From contig ML679961.1 of the NCBI GenBank assembly GCA_007922225.1, positions 79,908,798-79,972,797 of the forward strand: a stretch of DNA of 64,000 nucleotides. Reading direction: 5' to 3'. Under the pieces are notes generated by a model. That model worked only from the letters and a program-made list of their open reading frames with translations, was not told the DNA's origin and made no database searches. This document shows, piece by piece, positions 1 through 10,200 of this stretch. Each line of letters begins with the position of its first letter. The stretch's first letter is position 1. The DNA is from Emydura subglobosa (lineage: Eukaryota; Chordata; Testudines; Chelidae). Position numbers and translations under genes: made by a program.

Positions 1-964
1 AGGGATGTCCCCATATTTCCTGATATTTAGCCTAATTGTTCCTTTGCTTAATTTGCATTACTCCTATTTGTAAATCCGAATGATTTATTCTCCTTTCTTG
101 GATCCCAATCCTGCTCCCCTTGGAGTTGTAGGAGTTTTGCTATTGGATTTAATGGAAGAAGTATTGTGCTCTTAGTATTTAAACATGTGAATGGTTATCA
201 TAGATCTTAGTCTTCATTTTTAGTGGAACGTCACTGAGTCCCTAATATGAATTTGAAACTGATAAAATTATAAATAATGAAAGGCCCAACTCTGCAGGAC
301 TTACTGAGCTGATGAAAGGTGTGGATCTTATTGCTAGCTTGGAGCTAAATCCTTGTAACACTGTGTTGTAAGCCCTATACTCAATAGTGTATGCAGGGTA
401 GGACTCAAAAGTTCTCAATTGTCTACTTATTCCAAATGAGTTACTAAAAGGGTTACAAATGTGATGTGGCAGTGGTCTCATATTTTGAATAACAAGTTTA
501 TGCATATCAGGAGTTTCCCTTTTTCATCTGATCCCCTTCCTTCCCTGTTCTGACCTTATGGGACCCAGTCTAGGAGCTAAGAGTGCTCAGCGCCATGTAC
601 GACTGGGCCCATCAGGTCTAGTGTTTGCCCTCTGACCTTGGTTTGGATGTGGGTTGGAGTTGGGGGAGAGAAGAATTATAATTGAGGTAACCAGTGTAGA
701 AGATGCAAACTCTTATTCATGCATAGCACTCTAGTTAGGGAGTTTATTTGTGAAAGTAGGGACTACTCATAGGAATAAGGATTGTAGGACGGGTACACTT
801 ACACTTACCCATGCACTTTTAAATATGTTTAATTTAAAACTGCTACATTTGAGTAGTGTTATTAAAGTGCTGGTATGGGTGCTATATAATCTCTGCACTT
901 GACATTCTCCTGCTGCTATCCATAAATTCCTTTGTCCCCAGACACAACCTGCAGCAGTCTGTGA
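1..964. other. Intergenic sequence downstream of DBX1
   Basis: No gene is seen. The stretch holds diffuse old dispersed-repeat fragments (for example the GGACTACTCATAGGAATAAGG segment near 761, a phrase that recurs in variant form near 1590 and 36200). By vertebrate synteny NAV2 would be expected beyond the left edge, but no NAV2 exon is visible here. Confidence 0.6.
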
Positions 965-2097
965 ACAACAGTCTAACATGACCAACCTCAGAAATCTTTT
1001 TATTTGGCATTCATTCCATTTATTATATATGCATATTTAAAATCTGTACACATAAAATACAAAATAAGTGTTTCTTTATAAGTTGCACAGTTAAACAGCT
1101 ACCTTTTTTTTAGTTTAAAAACCATAAAACAAAACAAGAAAAGAAAGTGAAATCTTGTCGGTCCATCTTTATACTCATTCATAGTAACCTTGGTATAAAA
1201 TATCCATACAGCATAAGTGTACAAAATAGTGTACAGTTCATAAAAGCTGTGCAAAGACAGCAAAGTTCAGTCAAAAATCAAAGAGGCGTATCCATTTCCC
1301 TCCATCCACATTAAACCTATAGCAGAAGCAATGTAGAAATTGATCACAGCTGTGTGGACTAAAAGTGATTTAGAGAGTGCTTCATATATAGTATTGCTGC
1401 ACCAACTAAAATATAAACACATAGGGCCAAGTTCTGAAACCTTTGCACATGCCAATATCCCTTGCTTTTGTGGGGCAAAATTCTGCCACTTAAATAACAA
1501 CATATTCCAAATGTGTCCCACCATCATGCTTGGGGTATGATGCTACTCCATGTGATTAAGGGGAGCAGGATCTGGTGCATGAATACTTCCACTGGGATTA
1601 CTCACGTGTAAGGACTGCTTGTGTAAATAAGGGTTCCAGACTCAGACCATACAGTTTCCAGTCATGTCCCTATCTTAATAATAGCTTGGAGTTCTCTTGA
1701 TATCTAATAAAAAGGATCACAGCATTTACCATGATTTTTGTCTAGAAACCACAATTTCCACTCAAGTTTAATTACTTCCCCCTTACTGTATATCAAGAAT
1801 GCCTTCCACAGTAGGGTGTTCTGATTATCTTGTCTGTGGCTTGGTAGGGAACATGCAGGTTCAGTTGCTAAAGGTAGATACATAGGGAAAGGCCAATATA
1901 TGCTAATGGACTCAAGCGGAGCAAACAGGCATGGAAAGAAGTAGAGTGTAGGAAGACCTGGCTATACCATAAATAACGTGCATGTGAGAACCATGTAGAC
2001 ATTCAGGAGGGATGCCACCTCTTCAATTTTATAGCATTTCTATTTATGTATTTACATCTTTGCAATGTCCCCTGTGGTGCTGGGGCAGGCAGGAGAT
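965..2097 (-). other. DBX1: DBX1 3' untranslated region (predicted)
   Basis: This is the AT-rich sequence after the TAG stop. In the sense direction the first canonical AATAAA signals I find are at 1024-1019 and 1004-999. They are followed by a G/T-rich stretch (sense GATTTCTGAGGTTGGTCATG), as expected at a cleavage site. The predicted 3' UTR is therefore about 1.1 kb. A small part near 1585-1650 looks like an old dispersed repeat fragment. Short ORFs here on both strands have no family resemblance. Confidence 0.6.
999..1024 (-). terminator. Paired polyadenylation signals for DBX1
   Basis: Two AATAAA hexamers lie on the minus strand (1019-1024 and 999-1004), 20 bases apart, with G/T-rich sequence immediately downstream. 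They are the first canonical hexamers after the DBX1 stop on that strand. Use of these sites is inferred. Confidence 0.55.
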
Positions 2098-2475
2098 CTA
2101 AGAAACTGTGATCTCCTCCTCCTCTTCCCCCTCATAATCCTCTTCTTCTGAATCTGAGAAGTCTGAAGGTTTGCTGGGACTGCTGGAGTGGGATGGCGAG
2201 GGAGGCATCTGGGAGTCCAGCCTGTCCCTCAGGTGCAGGTGCTCTGAGGACTGGTGGTAGGTCAGGCTGTGCCGTGGGCTGACTGGGCACAGAGGGGACA
2301 CTTCCTCCTCCTCTTCCTCCTCCTCCCCTGAACATTTCTTGCCCACGTCACTGAGGTCTGGGTGAGGGTTGAACTTGGTGGGTAAGGTTTGTTCCCTGCA
2401 GCCCCCGGAGGAGAGGAGCTCTCTCTCTTTGGAGTTCCTCCACTTCATCCTTCTGTTCTGGAACCAGATCTTCAC
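2098..2475 (-). CDS. DBX1: DBX1 coding exon 4 (recognition helix and acidic C-terminus)
   Basis: The acceptor is CAATCTAG|GTGAAG. The exon encodes residues 230-354, beginning VKIWFQNRRMKWRNSKEREL, the DNA-recognition helix with Trp48, Phe49, Gln50 and Asn51. Downstream are a family-typical LLSSGGCREQTLPTK segment, eight consecutive Glu (280-287), a Ser/Pro-rich stretch, and the acidic tail KPSDFSDSEEE ending EEITVS-TAG. The first codon is GTG (Val) and is internal, not a start. Confidence 0.97.
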   Translation of the reverse strand: MKIWFQNRRMKWRNSKERELLSSGGCREQTLPTKFNPHPDLSDVGKKCSGEEEEEEEEVSPLCPVSPRHSLTYHQSSEHLHLRDRLDSQMPPSPSHSSSPSKPSDFSDSEEEDYEGEEEEEITVS

Positions 2476-5400
2476 CTAGATTGAAAGGGATTCACAAAGG
2501 AGGGGCTCCGTTTACACAACGTTGTCATGTACGGTCTCGGTACATGGGACTTACAGCACCTCTGGGAACGCAGCCCGCCTGGCTGCAGCGACCGCCGCCG
2601 ACCAGTGCGCTGCTGTTGAGAGCTTGACTCGACCCAGGCGGAGTCCGGTAGGCTCTCAGCTCATGTCGGCTCCTCAGGGCAAGGACTGAAGCCGTGTGTG
2701 TGGACGGTGCGCAGTGGGCACCACCAGACTCCGGATTAACAGGGATAGCCCTGCTCTCCTGACAGCGCTGCCTTGGCTTTCTCCCACTCTGGGCTCTCTG
2801 CTCGTCTTTGGATGCCACCCCCTGCGTCTGGATGAGCCGTCAGATCTCCCTGCTCCACCTGCCCTCCCTCCTCCTCCAGCCCCCTCTTCAGCCTAGCAGT
2901 CACTGGAGCCAGCCCGGAATCCCTCACTCTCCGCCGGCCCTGCCTTGGGTTTCTTCTCCCCGTGCCCAGCACTAGCCCGAGTGCCGGCTGGATTGTGGGC
3001 AGCGCCCCGTCTACACACCCTGCAGGCTGCGAGGTGCCAGCCAGCCTGCCCTGCTGGGGCCTATTGGTCGAGACGGCAAGAGCTTTGGGGCTAAAGGGCT
3101 CTCGTGCCTTTCTGCCTCTTGTCCAGTGTTGTGCCCACTGCCGGGGGCCTAGAGTTGAGACGGTGGCAGATGGTGAGGGGAGGCAGGGTAAGGAAACCCC
3201 ATCCCAGCTAGTGAGGTGTGTGCATGTGGCAACGCCCCACCCACATTTCTCCGCCTCCCCTCCCCCCGCCATATGTCTCGGGGGGCTTTACCAACATTAA
3301 CTGAGGCCGGGTCCCTAGGGACAGGCCAATTGTTCTGAGGGAGGTGCCCGGCAGCACACAGCAGCCAGCAAGGCTGGACCCAATGGCCCAGTGAGGAACA
3401 TCGCCTGCGGTGGCATGCCTTTGACAGGCTCTCGGGTGGGGGTGTGGTGGCCCCCCGCCGGGTCCCCCGCCCCCCCCCCCCCCCCCCCGTGCCAGCCCAC
3501 CCGGGATGAATGCCACCTCCGCCCTGCTAGTTACCTGGGAGTCTTTCAGCCCCAGTTTGGCGGCCAGCTTTTTCCTGTCTGGTTTGCTGATGTACTTCTG
3601 CTTCTGAAACATTTTCTCCAGCGCTTTGCGTTGCACGTCCGAGAAGACTGCCCTGCGAAGCATGCCTCTGCGGGGCTTCCCTCTAGCAGCCAGCGGCCAG
3701 GAGAAAGTGCCAGGGATGGGCACCACCGAGGAGGACGCTGGAGGAGGAGACAGGAGCAGGAGACTAAGCTGAACTAGCCAAGAAATTGCAAGCAGGCATC
3801 CCCCCTCTTTCTGTGTCTCTGCTTCTTTCCCCTTCTTTCCTTTCACTTCTTTTCTCTTACTTTTCTTTCTTCTCTCGCTTTTTTTTCCCTTCATCTTTCT
3901 GTCTTTTTCACTCTCCCCGTCTCCCCCTTTTTCTTTCACTCTGTACACACATCCCACTGAATGGGCCAGTACCTATAAACCTGAACCAATGAAAGGAACT
4001 TTACGCTTAAATAACTGTCCCTTTCAATGAGTGATAACTAGGATTAGATACATCAACTGAAACGTGTAAAATGTATCAATAGTCGGCTGTTTTGTTATGC
4101 GTTTCAAAGGTCTGCAGCTTGAAAAGGCAAAGCGAGGCGTACCAGCTAAAATAGAGGTATAATAAAAACGCTTTTTTCTCTCTCTCTCTCTCTCTCTCTC
4201 TACAAAGTATTTGATTTTTCAGAAGCTTTTATCATTTCGGGGACTTTATTATTCTTGAGATGAAAATGAGGGACTTTTCTGACAAAAAAGTCCCCTTTAG
4301 ATGCAGTTTTGATCAATCAGTATTCATCTTTTTTTATATTAATCTTCCCCCCTCCCCTTACAAAACTTGAAGAATTCACTCCGAAGACATGAAAAGTAAC
4401 AGCTAATTAGCACATTGACTGGTTCCCAATGGTATTGGTATGATAAAAAGGGCACAGTTTCGCCTTTTAAAAAAAAAATCCCAAAGAGAGACAGAGATTC
4501 TAATGAAGCGTGAATGGTAATTGTGTAGTAATGAACTAACAGAAAAAGACTGAGGACAAGCAGCTAAAGCCATATATTATTGGAACAAAAGAGATTTACA
4601 CTTTCAAACTAAACACAACTGCATGCCAAGCTCCTTGGGAGAATACTGATGACACAGTCTTCTCTTTCCCCAAATCATTTTCATTAAATGGACATGAAAA
4701 GCTATTTATAAAGCTCAAGTTGTTTTTGTTAGACCATTCACATGCTGGAGAAAAGAAGCAAATTCCATTATCAGGAGCATGAATGGAAGCGCTTGGATTA
4801 TTTTCTTCCTCTTTTTTTTCTTTTAAAAAAATATTAATAGCTTGTCTGTGTAATTAGATTTTTTTTTTTTTAAATTGTTGCCCCAAATCCTAACACTTTG
4901 CAGCTCTAGGACTCAGATCTCAATATCTTGGGCCTTCTGGATTTTTTTATACATCTTAATCAATGTAAATTTTATTACATTTTAATAGCCATTATTGATA
5001 AATATATGAAAGTGGAGACCCAATACTGAATTGATTAATATGCTCTCTGATTGTAAGTGGATAAGCCCTGAGCGTGTCTATTTTACATTCCTTAAATAGA
5101 TTAGATTTGCATTTCAATGTAACTAGCTATTAGTGGGGGAAGGGGATAATATTTAGTAATAATAGGACACTGAAGACCCAAAGTAGGCAATGAAAAGGTT
5201 AATGAATTTTCCATCGTAGGATTGATTTGTTCTGTTTACCTGCCCAGATTGTGTTTGTAAAGTTTCGAATGGACGGGGATTTGGGGTATATGGCCTTTTT
5301 TTTTTTTTTTTTTTTTTTTGGCCACACCGAATACCCCAAACAAGAGAGCGCTCCATGTGGTCTTGTGAAAATACTGGAACACTGAATGACCCTTAATGGG

Positions 5401-6994
5401 AAATTAGCCCATGGCTGGTAAATGTCTATCAGCAGCATGGTAGAGTCAGCGCTGGGTCTGTGTGTGGCTGTCCAGAGGGAGCTGACCAAATTGGTCATGG
5501 TGCTGAAACTTTTGTTGGGGATCACGGGCAGAGTGCACTGACTCTGTGGGAAAACCGCAGCCATGAAGAGGATGCCAGCAGCTTCTCTGTGAGAAGGGAA
5601 CCGCCTCAAATTTGGACCATGACAATTCCGGCTAATTTGTAGATCAGGGGGGAATTGGTACGAAATGTCAAGCAGTCACTGCTTGTGCTAAATAGGGCAT
5701 CAAATTGGCGCGACTGATTCTTGAATGTTGTTCTCCGTCCAACCTCTGAACCAGAGCGTAACCCCCAAGGGTGGACGGAGAAATATTACTGGGATATGCC
5801 TGGAGCAAGGCAGGGGGATGGGAGAGCACAAGCGATCAGCTACGATTCAGGAGGGGGGAAGGAGGCGGGGCGGTAAGACCTACCTGGGAAATAAGAAGAT
5901 CTGATAAAAGGCTGGAAGGATCCTTCGAAGTATGGGAAGGAGAATGTCTTTGGAGGGACGCTCTGAAGCAAGGCAGGGGCGGTTTCTGGCAAGAAACAAA
6001 ACAAAATCAAAGCAAATACAGAAGGCTATTTACCGTCCAACAGCGGCCGGAGGGGAGCAGGGGCGATGACCAAGGGGCAGCTCAGTGCAATATTTCTTCC
6101 CTAGAGCCCATGCAGGCGGACCCGAAGGAATCTGCCTGGTTTCTTTTTTGAAAGGAGTCCAGATCTCTGGGGCGTTTTGTTTTCTGGTCGCCAGCGAAGG
6201 GACAGTAACGAGGCAGAGATGAGTCACCGGGGCCTGGTTCATCAGCACAGCACCTTGCAGCTGACAACCCAGCCGAGCCCTCTGCAGAGGGACCCTCCTC
6301 ATCTCTGCACAGGCTCCGGAGGCAAAGCGGCGGAGCTACCGGAGTGCCAGGCGCTGCCACTACTCTCCAACGAGGGCTCTGCAGAAGGGCTCTGCGGCTC
6401 GATGCCGGGTCTGCCCCCCCACCCCCCCCCGCCACCCCCTTCCAGCCCCACACACTTTCCTCCAAGCCCCAGACTATGCAGCGCCGGCCGCGACGGGCAG
6501 GGAAAACCACCGCCTGCCCCCCTGCCCCAGCTTCATCCTCGCCCGTTTGGAAGCAGCTCCTGCCGCTCCTCCTGAAGCACCCAATGCAGGAGCGGGGCAG
6601 GTGGGCGCTTACCGGTTCTGGGCGTGGACGAGAGGATGGCGTTGACCCCGAACTTCAGGAAAGTAGACTCGTTATTGGCCGAGGCTGAAGTCGGCGGCGA
6701 ACAGACCCTCCCGGCGCGGGCCGTGCTGCCGCTGACGAGCTCTGATGTCACGGTGTCTGTCCTGCTGCTGCTGCTGCTGCTGCTGGTCCCGGAGGTCGGC
6801 GGGGACATGCTAGGCGGAGGGCCGCTCCTCGGCAGGTAGCTGGCCGGCCGGCTGATCCTGATCAGGTCTTCCACCAAGAAGCTAGAGTGGCTGGCAAAGG
6901 CTGACTGCAGAGACTGAGGCAAAGTTAAAGTCGGAGTCGGCCGCAGGAGACTCGGGTACACAGCCGGCGGAGCAATGAGACTTGGGAACATCAT
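2098..6994 (-). CDS. DBX1: DBX1, developing brain homeobox protein 1 (four exons, spliced)
   Basis: This is a homeodomain transcription factor. In vertebrates DBX1 acts in the nucleus to specify progenitors and V0 interneurons in the ventral neural tube and hindbrain, mostly as a repressor. Joining 6994-6613, 5985-5884, 3737-3535 and 2475-2098 (382+102+203+378 nt) gives one open frame of 354 residues ending in TAG. This is close to the roughly 340 residues of mammalian DBX1. Every junction has GT/AG ends. The order is: conserved N-terminus starting MMFPS; an eh1-like segment FLVEDLIRI near residues 39-47; a Ser run at 71-77; a second eh1-like motif FGVNAIL at 115-121; the homeodomain at about 186-245 with F8, L16, F20, W48, F49 and N51 in place; a Glu run at 280-287; and an acidic C-terminus ending EEITVS. 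The start was chosen by family similarity. An in-frame upstream ATG exists but adds a lysine-rich stretch that the family lacks. The call is very secure. Confidence 0.97.
2476..3534 (-). other. DBX1 intron 3
   Basis: A 1059-bp GC-rich intron that splits the homeodomain, with a 19-C homopolymer at 3470-3488. Long antisense open frames here (for example 2962-3300) are compositional; I see no domain. Confidence 0.85.
3535..3737 (-). CDS. DBX1: DBX1 coding exon 3 (homeodomain, first 44 positions)
   Basis: The acceptor is CTCCTCCAG|CGTCC and the donor is GACTCCCAG|GTAACT on the minus strand. The exon completes Ala162 and encodes 163-229, starting SSSVVPIPGTFSWPLAARGK. It then covers homeodomain helices 1 and 2 and the start of helix 3, ending LGLKDSQ. 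The intron falls between homeodomain positions 44 (Gln) and 45 (Val), a site used by many NK-like and related homeobox genes. The reading frame stays open past the splice site into intron 3, but that extension is not conserved protein. Confidence 0.97.
3738..5883 (-). other. DBX1 intron 2, with AT-rich candidate regulatory sequence
   Basis: A 2146-bp intron. It has a pyrimidine-rich tract near 3800-3920, (TC)n at 4177-4201, a TAATTA homeodomain-type site at 4404-4409, and a run of 24 T at 5296-5319. No transposon is recognised apart from the T-run. A block at about 5380-5640 has coding-like composition but no recognisable protein and no necessary place in the spliced message. Confidence 0.8.
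5884..5985 (-). CDS. DBX1: DBX1 coding exon 2
   Basis: This is a 102-nt exon that is easy to miss because it has no ATG-initiated ORF. On the minus strand the acceptor is CTTGCCAG|AAACCG and the donor is TTCCCAG|GTAGGT. It reads TAPALLQSVPPKTFSF followed by PYFEGSFQPFIRSSYFP, the segment that joins the exon 1 region to the homeodomain region in vertebrate DBX1. The phase (2 nt + 33 codons + 1 nt) exactly completes Glu128 at its start and opens Ala162 at its end, which confirms the boundaries. Confidence 0.95.
5986..6612 (-). other. DBX1 intron 1
   Basis: A 627-bp GC-rich intron with a poly-C-rich patch near 6415-6440. Open frames on either strand here reflect GC richness and have no recognisable domain. 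It probably belongs to the CpG-rich 5' region of the gene. Confidence 0.85.
6613..6994 (-). CDS. DBX1: DBX1 coding exon 1
   Basis: This exon encodes residues 1-127 plus one base of codon 128. Translation begins at tandem ATG codons (MMFPS). The donor reads AACCG|GTAAGC on the minus strand. It carries the conserved proline/leucine-rich head (LRPTPTLTLPQSLQSAF), the FLVEDLIRI segment, a seven-Ser run coded by a CAG-type triplet repeat, and FGVNAIL close to the donor. The two hydrophobic motifs resemble eh1 Groucho-binding peptides, which fits the repressor role known for the family. Confidence 0.96.
6762..6785 (-). repeat. CAG/CTG triplet repeat coding for serine in DBX1 exon 1
   Basis: Eight perfect CTG units on the plus strand read as AGC codons in the DBX1 frame and give Ser71-Ser77, followed by Arg78. 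The tract lies in the poorly conserved linker between the two eh1-like motifs. Confidence 0.95.
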
Positions 6995-7111
6995 CGCAGA
7001 GGCTGAGCAAATACTTTTCAGGGACCAAGGAACCTGGCTTGGGTTTTTTTTTGTTTTTGTTTTTCTGCTTTGCAAACCTCTTTAGATCCAACTAGTGAGT
7101 CTGGCAGGGCT

Positions 7112-7290
7112 CTCTTTGCCCTTCCTTCTGGATGATGGGTTTTATAGTGGTCAGCCTTGCTAAAGCGCTTTCAAAAGTGACAGCTCCAACAATGGGGTGC
7201 AACAAAGTTCTCCACTTGAGCTTCATTCATCGAGAGCTCTGGGCTTTCTGATTGGTCCAGTGGTGCAATTTATGATTGGATTAGACTTCA
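7112..7290 (-). promoter_or_regulatory. DBX1 core promoter: TATA box and two CCAAT boxes
   Basis: On the minus strand, CCACTATAAAACCC places a TATA box at 7146-7141, predicting a start near 7115 and a 5' UTR of about 120 nt. Two inverted ATTGG pentamers at 7251-7255 and 7275-7279 are CCAAT boxes on the gene strand, about 105-135 bp upstream of the TATA box and separated by about 24 bp, a spacing often seen for NF-Y pairs. Position and orientation fit DBX1 exon 1. The start site itself is a prediction. Confidence 0.65.
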
Positions 7291-10200
7291 TAAACAAGCA
7301 ATGCACAATGGCTTTGCGACAAAGAAAGTGTAGTCCCCAATTTTGCATATTGACCGCCTCTTTGGAATACATTTCTCCAAAGGCTCCCGGGAGGGTTTTG
7401 TTCAGAAGCAACACACACAGGCTAATTAAATGCCTATTTAAAAGTTTCAAATGACATCTTGCCTCATAGAAAAAGAATTATTTAAAGAAAGCCTTAAATT
7501 TATTTGCTGCTCCCCTGCTGAGGTTGGGAAATAAATCAATAAATATTCATATAAATTTATCTCCAGGCTGTCAAAAAAGCACCATTTCTGGATAATGGAA
7601 GATACAAATTAGTGAACAAAAAATTAAACTCTGCAGATGAAAGGATTCTGATTCGAATCTGATTGTTTTCTGGGCATGTCTTTCTGTGCTGTCGGTACGC
7701 AGTGAAATTTGCAAGGATACTGTGCCTATTTAAGCCAATATTTTTCTATCCACGAAATGAAATTGTAGGTGCTCAAACAGGTTGCGGATAAACTTAAAAT
7801 GTAACCGTTATTTTAATTCCCAAGGACCCACGATGAAACATGACAATTAAAAATATAAAAGACCCTATGCAACTCTTCAGAAACACACCAAACAATTCAG
7901 ATTTTGAATCGGCTGGTACGATTTTTCTAATCTATTTTTTTAAAAATTGTAGAAATAAACGATATTTCAAAGTAAAGGGGAGTGAAACCGTCCAACGTCT
8001 TGATTCATATTGCTAACATAAATGTTCCCTGAGTTAGTGCTATTTTTTGTCAACAGCAATTTAAAAAAGCTAGCTTGAATCCTCATCTCCCCAAAATTTC
8101 ACATTAAATGTCTATCTGCGTCCCTGAAAGTATATTCAATTCTGTCTCACAAAACAGAAACCCCACCACTTTTCTCTAAGAACGAATAACATTTTCTAAG
8201 AAAATAGTTTCAAAAGTGATATTCCGATAGCCTTTTTAACGGCAAATATGGAATTATATGAAAGGGCAGTTCATTTTCTTTGGGGTAGGTTGCTGAAAGC
8301 GGCTATTGAAAGTGGTTTTACCTGATTTCTCTGTTAAAGAATATAACAGATGTGTTAAATGTTTTAAAAGCACCCTATTCAGTTCTTTGGTGTTGCTGAA
8401 CCTTTGCAAGCAGAAGTGTGCAGCCTTAGCCATGCAGCCTTTATCCTATTAACCATGAACTAACTGTCACCTTCAGCTGTTTTCCCTTTTTACTTTTTAA
8501 CACAAAGCTTTCTCAAAAATCTTATTAACCAGCTTTATTTCTCTCGATGGTTTTTGTCCGGGTGTTTTGTGTTGATTATCTCCATGTCGCTGCTTTAACC
8601 ATTCAATAAAAGTGCATCTGCGATTTATATCACATTAGGGAAGAAAGAGAGTCTGTTAAACCTCTCCCTTGATTCAAATCAAAAAGTTATTTATTAGAGA
8701 CGATCGAATTAGCCATCGAAATGCTATGATTCCCAATGCATTCCAAGGCTCCAACAAACGATGGCTTTGCAAGAGTATATGAGTGATTCAGGAGATCTTC
8801 TGTATTACTTTAAGAACTCTGCGATTGTTTAAAGTGCTAACGTTTTGCAGACGAAAGAGAGAAAACCACAGCAAGACCTAAGAAGGAACCAAACGAAAAT
8901 CACATGAAGCCCACGTCCAAAACACCTGCACTTGGAAGCTGGCATAGTTTATGCACTACACCAAGTCACAGTGGGGAGGCTTATTCTGTCGGCACCATAT
9001 CCTGCTCTGTTTTTTGCATTTATTTCTTTTCTTCCCATAGCATTTCCCCACGGCGACGTCGAGACCATATAGCATGCATGGCTGCTCTCAAGGTGTTACT
9101 TTCAGGCAAGCGGAACAGTAGCCAATAAAGCAATCCAACAGGACTTTGCAAAAAACAAATAAATGAATGGCTCCTTCCCCCCCAACTCCCAAAGGTTGAG
9201 TTTCCCAGAAGAAGAGTGTCTGGAAGACCAGCCCAGGCGGATCTGAGAACACATAGTTTTTACAGTCATTATGTTCCATTGAGATGATTTACTCCTTTCT
9301 TTACATATACATCGGGGACATTTCGCCTCACTATAGACCAACTGCTGCTAATTTCTCTGGGTTTTAAAAAAGGGGCTGACATTTTCTGGAAGGTTGGGTC
9401 AAACGCATGCTGTGGCACACGTGGACCCAGTTCCTTGTGATATGTCTTAGCACACTCATAAAGAATTCCTTAAGCACCAAGGCAAAAGGGACTAGACATC
9501 TATTGAAAGGGAAGATAGACCATAAGAAACCAAGAAATCGGACGAAAGGATCTTATTTTAAGTGATCTCCTTTGGAAGTTTCTTTTCAAAGGCAGTGATC
9601 GTTTAAGAGAAGGGAATTCTAATGTCTGGAGATAAAACCTGTGACTAATGCCGTTTGACCTATGCTCATTTGGTTTTGTTCTTCCTGCCATTCATTTTAA
9701 TGTCGTTATCTTCAAATTTATTTCTTAAAAGTCACTCGCGTTCTTTGTCGCCCCCTCTTAGTTTAAAAAAAAAAAATTGAAGGGGAAAACTTTGAAGTCT
9801 GCGTGTGTCACAGTCCCAGGCTGGTAATCTGCCTGAAACTGTCCGAGGGAACGAGCTCTTCGCATTGCACTTAGATCGCTTCACCTAGTGTGCAGCATTT
9901 TGTTTGTGTCACTTACATCATTGCCTCCCATTTAGTACCGTTGGTCCAATGTCATTCTGAACCGGTTCTATTGACAAGGTCTCAATCATTTTGGAGGGAG
10001 GAGATGCTACGCCTCAAACCAAAGGAAGGAAATGACTTTTAAAGACAGACATGGGTGATTTGATGCACCAGAATCTCCTAACGGAGCGGTTGTTTTTGGA
10101 GATCCCTGTAGAAAGAGAGAGGTGGCAAGGTTTTGTTGGGAGCTCTGCCGTGTTTTACTCGACTGCCCGTCAGGATATTTGCGTAGCTGTTAGCTTGCAA

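Noticed and set aside
2736..3300. Open frames of 112-178 codons on both strands in DBX1 intron 3
   Set aside because: They follow GC-rich intron composition, have no domain, and the DBX1 splice sites place this stretch inside an intron.
3208..3957. A 249-codon ORF containing the homeodomain exon
   Set aside because: Only 3535-3737 is coding; both flanks are intron sequence joined by chance readthrough of splice sites.
5199..5609. A 136-codon minus-strand ORF in intron 2
   Set aside because: It runs through the T-homopolymer as polylysine and shows no known domain; kept only as a possible conserved non-coding block.
6082..6688. Several 90-142 codon ORFs in intron 1
   Set aside because: Proline/arginine-rich low-complexity products of a GC-rich intron, open on both strands at once.
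6995..7075. In-frame upstream ATG extending DBX1 by 27 residues
   Set aside because: The extension is lysine-rich and unlike the family, and known DBX1 proteins start at the tandem Met before FPS; the region is better read as 5' UTR.
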